In this document: positions 31,801 to 36,597 of the stretch, piece after piece
Layout: each line of letters starts with the position of its first letter
Position numbering within the stretch: the stretch's first letter is position 1
DNA from: an uncultured Clostridia bacterium
Lineage (GTDB): Bacteria; Bacillota; Clostridia; Christensenellales; DTU072
Length of the DNA: 36,617 nucleotides
Direction: 5' to 3'
Assembly: GCA_944372095.1 (NCBI GenBank)
Contig: CALVYG010000012.1
Coordinates: 1-36,617 of the forward strand
Notes under the pieces: model-generated
The model's database searches: none
What the model was told of the DNA's origin: nothing
What the model saw: only the letters and a program-made list of their open reading frames with translations
Position numbers and translations under genes: made by a program

Positions 31801-33822
31801 AACCACCGTAATAGTATTATCCATACGTTCTTTGACAAAAATTCCAAATCCCGTAGCCTGAGCGGTATCGTCGCCATAAGTTTCGGTACTGTCGCCGTAT
31901 GTCCATATAACGCTTTCTATTTCATATCCGCTGTTAGCGGTAAATTTAATATTGTAATTTTTGTTTTCATATATAGAAATTCTGCCCAGAACATCCTGAG
32001 AAGAAACCGTCTGCGTTTCCAAATCGGTAACGGATAATCCTGCCGCACCTTCCCCTTCGACATTAACCGTCAACTCATGTTCAACCGGCGTCCATGAAGC
32101 AATAAAACGAATGATACCTTTGGCAAAATCCGTATCTTGCCCCTCGCCGTATTCGTCGTGCATAATAATCTGTGTGGTATCGTCGACGGTGGTGTGGGTG
32201 TATGCGTCGAGCCAACCGTTAAATACGTATCTGTCACGGTAAGGAATTCCCGCAGGCAACCCTCCGCCGCTGCCTACGGTATTTTGATAATATACATACA
32301 TATTGTCGGAATAAGTTTGTTTAACGTTGTTTTCGTCGTAATACTCGAAAATGAGATTGTAGATTTTCTTTTCCCATTTTGCAATAAGCGTACTGGGTTC
32401 GATAAATGTCTGCGTTGCGTCAATAATTTTTTGTTCGGGGTCGCTCTGCATATACCAACCGACAAAAGTCATCCCCGCAACGTCGTAAGGCAGAGGAAGC
32501 CCTCTGTTCTGAGACCCTTCTTCATCGTCAATGACTGCCGGCTTTCCGTCAGGCCGGTTGACGCCGGATAAACTTATTTTGTCGCCTATGGTCTGCCCGT
32601 TTATAACATCGTCAACGGTACATTCGATATTGCCCGAATTTTTGTTTTGATAATTAAGGAACGTCACCGAACTGGACGCATAAGCGAATTCGGCTTTAAG
32701 CGAAACATATTCCATGTCTGCATTGCAAAGAAAACTTATAGAATAAGTCCCCGGACTGCTTGCCGCACTTACACGGAAAGAAACCTTGGTTCTTTTATCC
32801 CCGATTTCCACTTCTTTTTCTTCTACGCTGTCTTTACCGAGGTCAACATAAACTCCGTCAGAGTTAAGAACTGCCCAATTATTAAATTCACGTGAATTAT
32901 CGGGCGTAGCGACAATAACCGCCCTCTCCGTATCGCTGTGAGCATAATAACCGTAATCGTTCAAATCCGTGCTGCCCATAACGTTTCCGGCTCTGTCGGT
33001 AGAAACTTCAACGGATACGTCGGTTGCCGTTTTTTCGTATCTCGGATAAATATTCATATCGCGCGTAACGCAGCTGTAATCTTCTTCCGAAACCGACCAT
33101 CCCACAAACGTATATCCGTACACACGCATTTTAGGGTCGTTTTCATCGGGTATATTTATAGCTTTTTCCCCGTAAGTAACCTCTTCTTCCTGAGTGGTCG
33201 TACCGTCAAAGAAGAAGAAAACGACATTGAATTTTGTTTTTTCAAAATTAGCGATATAACTTCTTGTTTCGTTAACGCCGAGGTCTTTCCTTTCTGCATA
33301 AGGGTACCCGTCACTCCACCCGACAAAAGTATATCCCGTTTCCGGTACGGCAATAACGGTATCTGCGTCACCGCCGCTAACAATCGACTGTTCCGTATCA
33401 CCCTGAATATGCCCGCCGTCACTTGCTGAATATGTAAGTATACAATCGACTTTTTTAACGTTGACGATTATCGTATCTTCGAATCCTCCGTAACTGACAA
33501 ATATTTCCTGTTGCGTATCGGAAGTTATGTCCAATCCTTCGTGAATCATACTCGACAATGCGACGGACTCGGTTTTTCCGTCGCTGTACGTAACAGTCAG
33601 ATAAATTTTATCAAGACTGCTTCCCGCGCCGATTTCGTTGTCGGGATATTGTATACTGACTATTTTGGGAGCGTCTGTTTTTATCTCCTCCGTCGAAGGC
33701 AGAAGCACAAGTAACGTCGTCGCAACCAAAGCGGCAAGTACGATTATTACGATAATAAGCCCTATATAGCCTCCGTTTGAAAATACTCTTCTCTTCCCCT
33801 CGTCGTAATGTTTTCCTCTCAT
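19843..33822 (-). CDS. Giant N-terminally anchored InlB-repeat/GLUG surface protein (4659 aa)
   Basis: This single uninterrupted 13,980-bp gene encodes 4659 aa. A basic N-terminus (MRGKHYDEGKRRVF) precedes one hydrophobic helix at about 19-41 with no clear cleavage site, suggesting an N-terminal anchor. A bacterial Ig-like domain covers about 50-117. InlB/Listeria-Bacteroides repeats (about 118-590) carry GYTFVGWSDG, TFVGWYMQ and YVFNGWLD. About eighteen divergent InlB-B/Flg_new-type repeats follow (about 590-2900), each joined by a strand such as SYKVTI or TYNVEI and containing GYxIxxixVNG. An aromatic-rich region (about 2900-3690) includes YRFLGWF. A GLUG module follows at about 3770-4380, with GGIAGVNTGRITGF and GGIVGYNAGSVFNS. 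There is no C-terminal helix or LPXTG. GGAG lies 8 nt before the ATG. Probably an envelope-attached adhesin or structural protein. Confidence 0.9.
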   Translation of the reverse strand: MRGKHYDEGKRRVFSNGGYIGLIIVIIVLAALVATTLLVLLPSTEEIKTDAPKIVSIQYPDNEIGAGSSLDKIYLTVTYSDGKTESVALSSMIHEGLDITSDTQQEIFVSYGGFEDTIIVNVKKVDCILTYSASDGGHIQGDTEQSIVSGGDADTVIAVPETGYTFVGWSDGYPYAERKDLGVNETRSYIANFEKTKFNVVFFFFDGTTTQEEEVTYGEKAINIPDENDPKMRVYGYTFVGWSVSEEDYSCVTRDMNIYPRYEKTATDVSVEVSTDRAGNVMGSTDLNDYGYYAHSDTERAVIVATPDNSREFNNWAVLNSDGVYVDLGKDSVEEKEVEIGDKRTKVSFRVSAASSPGTYSISFLCNADMEYVSLKAEFAYASSSVTFLNYQNKNSGNIECTVDDVINGQTIGDKISLSGVNRPDGKPAVIDDEEGSQNRGLPLPYDVAGMTFVGWYMQSDPEQKIIDATQTFIEPSTLIAKWEKKIYNLIFEYYDENNVKQTYSDNMYVYYQNTVGSGGGLPAGIPYRDRYVFNGWLDAYTHTTVDDTTQIIMHDEYGEGQDTDFAKGIIRFIASWTPVEHELTVNVEGEGAAGLSVTDLETQTVSSQDVLGRISIYENKNYNIKFTANSGYEIESVIWTYGDSTETYGDDTAQATGFGIFVKERMDNTITVVFKPISYKVTIINGDSVSGGYIIAEDGTTFDANEVSLYFNAAAPVRFSVQSKNEIYAIEQILVSGKADGQIYDNELKYNFAGGTDVTEYGVSLDNIASDLTITIKYKGRIYSVSVNQQPFSDAENDYPIMQTTLNGRESDYTVPESQKDYAYGERIFFALRADEGNYISAVMFDGIIQDLYAGSGYAYFYDWEINGQSLGISLLNVDGRYYYNYGKAGKDIYGTDYVYCESVEGGTVTVFSAGDIDGEYSEVDIGSSDGIALKEYLEEVLGVDSKRISDYTVPKDARVTAVKLMLIVNENVNLSMVTNPLYYNFTVEESDYTSVEYSAEIVDMGQSVTVSVSPITGYKITGYAINGVVTEVSSLTQGENFVFTVSDIREDKFVEIIFEAVKYNFVFVNSTPLKGNVFVEEITSGTTENKNILASTYTYALEYASGGRFRITVEEGKRITSVKIDGKLQNIVFNADSFVYSNYNVTKAIRIEIECADKEINSSEDSSYTVKFNIGENVTPSVKYGISGNNVITLVAEEGYNITKVTVTGMKDGTSKVINIDSTTATFNNVVFDAKKVLITLGSDEFDGEATVTATYSPDRFTLTAQGTSGGTVIGGGTIYYGNESSISVSADANYYISSFKVNGEEISFVSSSWISKTASAYAGKYTAGEYKFITGGDMNIEVGFSLFTYKVTLDTNSINGTTEFYVDSADGQGGSVDRIVHGSNLGINMKADAGYHISAIYINGEKTDYRPHTNVENDNTDHSYTYKNVTGNISVYVEYTINRYEFRYSLINGSANFGNETDTGNRLECIDATLISENVYGNIAHGDNFSITVIPGVSKGYYIYSIRIVYSGYEGGERIRYAGDGFSETGGTIWFNRFLWDNNAAGSVGVTANIELIEIVFMKKTYNVEITQTGDKDGGSVAFSVTNSLNPAGGVYMFDGPAADSVKYMYLGGKIYREQEYGFAETDIALKYIDGEWKFYSETEASVYDMYFEYGLRYTVTLIPTEGYERNAFTVNGEDKSGSVYNDRYSFNVYRATEITVMYRILTFEINVNAVAYQANMSEVPERNVYQYASIKLIGINEDGVEEELASIVEGKASFTAILDYGTVIKLEITPNFAEYGAYLFNLQSGNIQLTIPGDATGTVVYGGSGIKVVENLSYRATFRIMEYQVRVDTQYDEQIKGETKNVFGNDSTGVVAWKSSWNSSTVIKAVAGTGYYIDRIIIQYTEGGTTKEISIDDYYLLEDIYGGVELGYEIRKGNEDPIYGLRDTITIYGIKSDYNVTAYFAREEYEIIYIVNDLDYIEGVKTIFNERNGVYPDYQYDTRTGTGWTLPSHYYDELSVTITPKDGYKISVEELTVECLEYSETAGEYVIKTDENGKPMTYKVSLVSTGNGDEKLFTFHQLNLPSADHYIESTIRISINLSIKEYRVNTTITRTRASGDTSVAGNNTSVRLGIRDKNNDQIIVGGALQSDGMFVPGTIPAVMTAQHHGFMLYTFTTPEGYMMTKFTVNGFTLEELTESGIAEEYTQIKRMSGTVVTYDYTIKLRITSELIKGSSTPWLKVNDITVDMEIAPITYEVKVVINGEIMEYQNVGGRNGVTDGEQLSVYTMPTVTHFGVSSIEPSLFEGYRIKDTTTGVYFGTESGYEVIESNRAGFMKTGTVINGFYMLRFVGENLVNSDVSAGKTVVYFIFNTQIISYTEEIATSVYYSHNNGTDYELITVPLNGNTAAGSVKVTVMTRDGREYEIDLENEELFSESLEYFTTIRIDAEAKPGFTLYGIYEEFIVDGKSEYRRITSGQRNISYSTTGGRHTVLISVKDLTGEVLGNRKFRLDFKQQAEITLTIANPYKYIEATRRYSSYVDVKAYSAENELGLGTPSASYAISNTNIVAGEIVVETYRFTVYVGNYIKFIISDKYVSGTPVVRYYEENMKESAGDVFAELGITAIGETGRGERIIKESVNYYAYVNVSGRISTTKKTIGAITSTNGGSVSYNSLSAGTGTTNVINDANTVPGKTLTIRILPAENYAFYQLKIRQPIMSTSRKQGYIVFETAEALAWNAFTFNEVGNTENLEIFAGSNYLRLLSTRKDSVTNEYVFEFWVCGDAEFEVEFYRTYDISYGIYMTDKVSQGGENLGITGEGITFTPGSVSDILFGADAIGEGSTKGKVSYGATFELTAQKPKGDYQFVGWYVNGYNLYGYLESLLPTDDYLTQNVTVTIEEMQSLVQDGEEAKELTVYAIFQPIIDVMVFNEKYYAYEDHFNSWDLGTILATYYEFVRGKPINAAETTTSIRDMSGKKLADARTNLKTSNTYKSFGGAWSTLLSPTDATASYSGELAESKVYSSFGEFTLLYQNITNGDFYTDSWEDTAINLNITNMSATAAFGSWQYFNWNTQTWENILYTYIDTSYGMSSSGQYTTVDCYFNSYSLNLSALYTFSGGNVLMPYAISATNANNIVETAEDIGGIRPLLIRSDLYQTVKVNLSQNMYSTDLGNEDPEQTLMPDSYVIPKIMTGGSYIVETTPGAGRASTSDTGREGTYEYGTKITIANNGNNPGGEIIVGNIRYRFLGWFMKYNKTLYYMESSEYDSSGKTMYSVMLTCLSDRPETEFMFIAIYVAQYKQSIYSYNISGGSMETYASASTSMNSVDAAPVVTFSAPSSKVLTFDSFTQNLTGKITYEAGISEKNYWINAVGSKVRLTTQGEDYSASGREFEYYVDAGLVYTIELPDPETTENTVKLSDIKSSHITGYCPDTDTPYMFVKNQNEKEPLADFKSFYNTGYATYYDGKNAVEASYLHQLADEQVGTITTTKEDAKRSNQYDLRYVSTATLIFYNLMYQGGVSVPAKLASDLSGDKTSELTIWDENTKYGDYNTISNGKPIALGANGEVVIRVSLICVTDVGYQGEYKFAFAGMDNGKGFPTNGTIAGPSGKGLFAPANDGKINGKLIFTRWYEIDLSKRTTTRLFGSDTGSGTINNNKVGEHAATPYVYTNANGGNAIDGYKITNVNQLKAIEKFWSANENSCVGIIRPSAFELFTEEGDRYPIWIDEASVEYTDNYKNNYGRTKFILTASQYNIVGLTITGKTGDPMGNVVEWEPLCKGNTITEDTKYVWGTNMMPERTGGFDGILEGNNALICGMATKASRHTYFGLFSAVSGGEVRNLTIDNAFISTDDAQNVGLLAGLITYSTINNIIFEQKTSYAITSRGGYDGTVSNGTRVYLNAPQADNVGLLAGIVNNSKVTDISITVAKGANYSIEVNGAVNSGLLAGTAEGSETEIYAISVNGNNSWVIISGYQGRSTNAGGIIGLMSSSASMMGVTISIDVNMMIGSYTDTANAGGIVGKIEGEKTSLSYVTIDGYRGGNADNFSFYEDYGEIYGKGIFILARGGSGYGTNIASSETIGKAGGLVGVNAGIINNYDGNIYYNVKGVFKMHGGYIGGIAGVNTGRITGFDLKSGYNSSSYYSGIMVMAWFDSGSVSYGVGGIAGANISTSQSNQTVTETGTDEYTLEKKLSGVIDDCSITGIADVKNSGDTTWQVGHVYAFVRYNSYDTSYYIIQVGETQSSLGYVYSHNIIMGGIVGYNAGSVFNSFVKQTKLTYSVQNDASLKATKIDPLDGGNYSWGIEAGLIVGYHDPAYTPTYGWLYVTDVLYSDNIPYAREKMQQTLALDMITGRIQSCYAVNSVITVVGRVFMDNTGSSAMGNSGSLKESLKCAVSMGGISGGASAKANAEFSITTCYSSGNNFIYKVQPYGNANYGWHRYVDESGYNSYYCNCINPFHQVEITFATICAGIKHNTDANKAFYNKVSSGTAKYTTSDDNYSSSNSKKYYHPDDGQSSYGAVIRFEQNSFWHLRGGYPPTDATRYTRYNSSNGTYGVDSIRPGESGSSGGAIVDHSINSSTSGINLKGTGEETVDESYNSYGINYGIMKGKLIKTDVNTGMLIYFESTSLTTIRKGEAVSGAYDKDAVLYEFMLNGEPWTLYNASLAAPGGLETNPSTAIFCVRGQ

Positions 33823-33845
33823 AAAACACGCTCCATAATTTTTGA

Positions 33846-33860
33846 AAAGGTCATACCTTT
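33846..33860. promoter_or_regulatory. Short inverted repeat in the giant-gene leader
   Basis: AAAGGT and ACCTTT are arranged around a 3-nt centre, in the predicted 5' leader of the 4659-aa gene, between its -10 and the GGAG. Six paired bases could be an operator half-site pair or a small hairpin; it may also be chance. Confidence 0.25.
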
Positions 33861-33875
33861 CCCATATTAAGTTAT

Positions 33876-33903
33876 ATTATAACATAATATATAGATTTTT
33901 CAA
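33876..33903 (-). promoter_or_regulatory. Promoter of the 4659-aa surface protein gene
   Basis: On the minus strand TTGAAA (33903-33898) is 16 bp from TATAAT (33881-33876), and TGT directly before the -10 gives an extended -10 (TGnTATAAT). The predicted leader is about 45 nt. aspS downstream may also be read from here. Confidence 0.8.
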
Positions 33904-34018
33904 GTCTGTCTGTGTAAAAAAATTTATTTAAACTTTATTTAAGCAGGTAACAGCTCGCATAGGCGTTATTTTACCGGTAATCCGATTAAAAGAGTAAATC
34001 TTAATGCCCGTCGCTTTA

Positions 34019-34047
34019 TTGACGGAAATGAAAAAAAATGTTATATT
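34019..34047 (+). promoter_or_regulatory. Promoter positioned for a leaderless transcript of the DUF3784-like gene
   Basis: TTGACG (34019-34024), a 17-bp spacer and TATATT (34042-34047) are followed after only 6 nt by the ATG at 34054. Normal initiation about 7 nt after the -10 would begin the mRNA at or beside the A of the start codon, and no Shine-Dalgarno is present. Confidence 0.75.
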
Positions 34048-34053
34048 GAAAAA

Positions 34054-34497
34054 ATGAATGAAAAATATTTTGCGATAATTCCCGCTGTTTTCGTTATTTT
34101 TTTTCTTACAGCCGGAATTATGTTTCTAAAAGGGAAATGGAGCAAAATTATTCCCGGTTACGGTATAAGCGCCAAAAATCAGGACGCAATTTTTTTTGAA
34201 AGGATTTTTTGCAGGTTTGTCGGAATTTATGTTTTAATTATAGACATTTTTTTTGCTTTAATTTTCGCAGGACTGGTATTTGATACAGCGATACTTTCTG
34301 CAATTTCAGGCGGAATCGGCGCAGCAGTCGCAATATTCGGATACATAGGTATTCTCAATAATACAAGAGCCAAACGAGCTTTGTTTTTAGCGAAAAATCT
34401 TGAAAAAAATCCCAGATGTCTTACAGTTGAAGAAATCGAAAAATGGAAAAATGAACTCGGATATAATAAGAGAATTAAAAGAAAAATCAAACAGTAA
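34054..34497 (+). CDS. Small membrane protein, DUF3784-like
   Basis: The 147-aa protein has three predicted transmembrane helices at about 7-26, 52-76 and 79-102, then a charged cytoplasmic tail ending in a Lys/Arg-rich stretch. Between helices 1 and 2, KIIPGYGISAKNQDAIFFERIFCRFVG is laid out like DUF3784 proteins, which have a GYN-type motif then a charged segment and a C-R-x-x-G motif before helix 2. The match is suggestive, not firm, and the family has no assigned function. It appears to use a leaderless promoter. Its last 47 bp overlap the start of the AlkD gene in another frame, so the two are probably translationally coupled. Confidence 0.65.
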   Translation: MNEKYFAIIPAVFVIFFLTAGIMFLKGKWSKIIPGYGISAKNQDAIFFERIFCRFVGIYVLIIDIFFALIFAGLVFDTAILSAISGGIGAAVAIFGYIGILNNTRAKRALFLAKNLEKNPRCLTVEEIEKWKNELGYNKRIKRKIKQ

Positions 34498-35197
34498 ATT
34501 TGCCGATTTCAGTGCAAAACTATTGCCCGGTATACCGCGCGAAAAAATCCTCGGAGTTAAAATTCCTCAACTCCGATTGATTGCAAAAAATATTGTTAAG
34601 AATAATAAATATAGTGAGTTTTTAGACGAAAAACACTATTTTATTGAGGAAATATTATTGCACGGATTCATATTGGGATATGCAAATTTTACGAAAGAAG
34701 AACTCATTTCTGAAATAGAAAAATTTTTACCTTTAATAGATAATTGGGAAGTATGCGATTGCACGGCAAACAGTCTTAAATCGATAAAACGCGATAAGGA
34801 ATTTTATTACAAAAAATGCAAAGAATGGCTGAATTCCGATAAAGAATTTACCGTCAGATTTGCAGTAGTATTATTGCTAAATTATTATCTCGACGAAGAC
34901 TTTGACGAAGAAATTCCTGACATACTGGCAAAATACGAAACAGAAAAATACTATATAAATATTGCGATAGCGTGGTATTTTTCGTATGCGTTAATAAAAC
35001 AATACGAAAAAGTAATAGACAAATTTATAAAGAAAGAAATAAAAAACGAGTGGGTGCATAACAAATCGATACAGAAAGCGTTGGAAAGTTATAGGATAAG
35101 CGAAGAAAGGAAAAAGTATCTGAGAGGACTTAAAATAAAAGGGAGCGGCGTAAAACAAAGAGAAAACGATAATAAAAACATTGACAAACAAGAGTAA
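34451..35197 (+). CDS. AlkD-type DNA alkylation repair glycosylase
   Basis: The 248-aa HEAT-like-repeat protein matches the DNA alkylation repair (AlkD) family, which removes alkylated bases such as 3-methyladenine and 7-methylguanine. The N-terminal signature LGVKIPQLRLIAK is at about 34-46. Residues matching Bacillus cereus AlkD Trp109, Asp113, Arg148 and Trp187 are seen as Trp99 and Asp103 (DNWEVCD), Arg136 (FTVRFAV) and Trp175 (IAIAWYF). Their spacing is nearly the same, so the active site looks intact. A longer frame opens 17 codons upstream, but MNSDIIREL at 34451, with a GGA just upstream, fits the family's N-terminus. It overlaps the membrane-protein gene by 47 bp. The gene is A-rich compared with genes to the left. 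Confidence 0.82.
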   Translation: MNSDIIRELKEKSNSKFADFSAKLLPGIPREKILGVKIPQLRLIAKNIVKNNKYSEFLDEKHYFIEEILLHGFILGYANFTKEELISEIEKFLPLIDNWEVCDCTANSLKSIKRDKEFYYKKCKEWLNSDKEFTVRFAVVLLLNYYLDEDFDEEIPDILAKYETEKYYINIAIAWYFSYALIKQYEKVIDKFIKKEIKNEWVHNKSIQKALESYRISEERKKYLRGLKIKGSGVKQRENDNKNIDKQE

Positions 35198-35209
35198 AAA
35201 CAATATAAT
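35181..35209 (+). promoter_or_regulatory. Perfect consensus promoter of tRNA-Ser, starting inside alkD
   Basis: TTGACA (35181-35186) and TATAAT (35204-35209) have a 17-bp spacer and match the consensus exactly. The -35 lies within the last codons of the AlkD gene, before its stop at 35197. Transcription would begin about 30 nt before the mature tRNA. Confidence 0.9.
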
Positions 35210-35245
35210 AGAAAAGCCGAATAAGGAAGGCGACATAAAAAACAA

Positions 35246-35336
35246 GGAGCGGTATCGAAGCGGTCATAACGGGGCGCACTCGAAATGCGTTAGCCATTAA
35301 ATTGGCACGAGGGTTCGAATCCCTCCCGCTCCGCCA
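35246..35336 (+). tRNA. tRNA-Ser (anticodon CGA)
   Basis: The 91-nt tRNA includes an encoded CCA. Acceptor stem GGAGCGG pairs with CCGCTCC, followed by discriminator G and CCA at 35334-35336. The anticodon loop CTCGAAA sits in a GCGCA/TGCGT stem, giving anticodon CGA, which reads UCG. The long variable arm (GCC-8 nt-GGC) and the T arm GAGGG-TTCGAAT-CCCTC confirm a serine class-II tRNA. Confidence 0.96.
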
Positions 35337-35340
35337 AACA

Positions 35341-35382
35341 AATCCTAAATCGAACACCTAAGTTTGGTTTAGGATTTTTTCT
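35341..35382 (+). terminator. Terminator after tRNA-Ser
   Basis: AATCCTAAA (35341-35349) and TTTAGGATT (35368-35376) form a 9-bp stem around an 18-nt loop, followed by TTTTCTT. Confidence 0.8.
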
Positions 35383-35513
35383 TACCTAAAATACGGCATT
35401 TCGCTTAAAAACAATCTTTTTTATATGGTTTTTCTACTTTTGCCGTCAATTAATTCGTCATCATTGTGGAAAGGAAATAATAATTTAAATTTTGTATACA
35501 TTCTCACTCACTG

Positions 35514-35550
35514 AAAGTAAGTTACCTTGGAAACAAGTTTTGGTTTACTT
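35514..35550. promoter_or_regulatory. Nested palindrome overlapping the -35 of the UDG-like gene
   Basis: Outer inverted repeat AAGTAA (35515-35520) / TTACTT (35545-35550) encloses a second one, CTTG-GAAA-CAAG (35526-35537). The right arm overlaps the TTGACG -35 at 35549. The position fits a repressor operator. The AGTAAGTTAC-type half-site is reminiscent of HxlR/MarR-family sites, but no such regulator is in the window. Confidence 0.4.
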
Positions 35551-35577
35551 GACGTATATTTAAATTCATTTTACAAT
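35549..35577 (+). promoter_or_regulatory. Promoter of the UDG-like gene
   Basis: TTGACG (35549-35554), a 17-bp spacer and TACAAT (35572-35577) lie 27 nt before the ATG at 35605. AGGAG at 35593-35597 lies between them. Confidence 0.8.
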
Positions 35578-35604
35578 TATAAAAAATAAATCAGGAGTAT
35601 GATA

Positions 35605-36315
35605 ATGGAGGATATAACTAATTTGCGCAAAAAACTATATGATAAATATATGTCTTGGAATCAGAAAATATCTATTAATCCAATTCTATCAGAGAATAAT
35701 ATTTCTTTACCATACTATATATATTTACCTGATAACTGGGTTGATAGTAAAAAGCGTATTCTTATAGTTGGCGAAGAAGGTTTCGGTAAAAAAGGTTCTG
35801 AAAAAGATAGAGAAGTTGTTACCGAAAATATAATTGAAGAAATGCAGGAATTCAATCAAAAATGCATGTTTGAATGGAAAATGAATAATCGACCTTTTTG
35901 GAGAAGGTTCAATAAACTAAGAGAAAATTTATCGGATGCAAGGTTTTGTTGGACCGATCTTGACAAAGTTCACCGACTAATCGATCCCGCTCAAAATATT
36001 AAGCGTTGTAAATTATTAACCAACCAACGCGAAGAGCTACACAAATATCCAATACTACAATCTGAAATTGATATCATAAAGCCTACTCATATTATTTTTT
36101 TCGGTTGGTATGGAAATTCTTTATATTGCGAACTTCCTGGAATTTATTTGGAACTATATAAAGACGGAAAGGAAAAATGGATTAAAGACGAATATTGTAC
36201 AACAATAACTGCGGATAATGGCATAAAATATATTTTTACCTATCACCCTAATTGGTGCGTTAGAAACAGACATGAAGAAAAGGTTCTAGTTAAAATACTG
36301 AGTTCCTGCAATTAA
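35605..36315 (+). CDS. Uracil-DNA-glycosylase-superfamily-like protein
   Basis: The 236-aa protein is not firmly recognised, but its motif order fits the UDG superfamily. A strand ends in ILIVGEEGFG (GEEG at 56-59), like motif 1 (GExPG). WTDLDKVHR follows at about 116-124. PTHIIFFGWYGNSL (about 160-173) is a hydrophobic strand with a following loop. YIFTYHPNWCVR (209-220) closely resembles motif 2 of family-4/5 enzymes (TYHPxxxxR). The usual catalytic positions are altered, so the base specificity, or even glycosylase activity, is uncertain. The ATG at 35605, 7 nt after AGGAG, is preferred over an ATG two codons earlier that is only 1 nt from it. The gene has AT-rich codon use unlike the left part, its own promoter, a palindromic site and a terminator. 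Confidence 0.5.
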   Translation: MEDITNLRKKLYDKYMSWNQKISINPILSENNISLPYYIYLPDNWVDSKKRILIVGEEGFGKKGSEKDREVVTENIIEEMQEFNQKCMFEWKMNNRPFWRRFNKLRENLSDARFCWTDLDKVHRLIDPAQNIKRCKLLTNQREELHKYPILQSEIDIIKPTHIIFFGWYGNSLYCELPGIYLELYKDGKEKWIKDEYCTTITADNGIKYIFTYHPNWCVRNRHEEKVLVKILSSCN

Positions 36316-36352
36316 CTATAATTCACAATTATAAAGCTAATAAAATGCTGCA

Positions 36353-36390
36353 ACCCACTAAACATAGCAATTTTGTCCAGTGGGTCTTTT
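36353..36390 (+). terminator. Terminator of the UDG-like gene
   Basis: ACCCACT (36353-36359) pairs with AGTGGGT (36379-36385) around a 19-nt loop, followed by CTTTT. It is 37 nt after the stop codon. Confidence 0.75.
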
Positions 36391-36567
36391 ATCGCATTTC
36401 AAAGTTCACACAAAGGTGATAACTTATTGATAAGCAGAGATTTACACCCGTGCCTAGATTGGAAACAGCTGTTTTTGTATATCAGACGGAAAGCACAATC
36501 GTAAACTTGCGGTATTGCAAATCCTTCTTGTTTTGTCTTACATACGGCATTTTGAGTTGTTTTTCGT

Positions 36568-36597
36568 AAAAAGAAAAGTCCCGACTTTCATCGGGAC
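36568..36597 (-). terminator. Terminator of a leftward gene beyond the right edge
   Basis: GTCCCGA (36578-36584) and TCGGGAC (36591-36597) form a 7-bp GC-rich stem with a 6-nt loop. Read leftward it is followed by TTTTCTTTTT, a classic U-tract; read rightward the U-run is poor. It therefore belongs to a minus-strand gene outside the window. Confidence 0.85.

Noticed and set aside
7750..33822. Sortase-anchored (LPXTG) surface proteins
   Set aside because: Neither giant protein has an LPXTG-like motif with following helix and basic tail. One ends in a plain membrane helix and the other has no C-terminal helix.
7750..33822. Recently duplicated DNA repeats or CRISPR-like arrays inside the giant genes
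   Set aside because: The repetition is at the protein-fold level. I saw no long near-identical DNA repeats or regular spacing of identical units.
34400..34450. Seventeen-codon upstream extension of the AlkD gene
   Set aside because: The extra residues lie deep in the overlap with the preceding gene and have no ribosome site. The family N-terminus aligns with MNSDIIREL at 34451.
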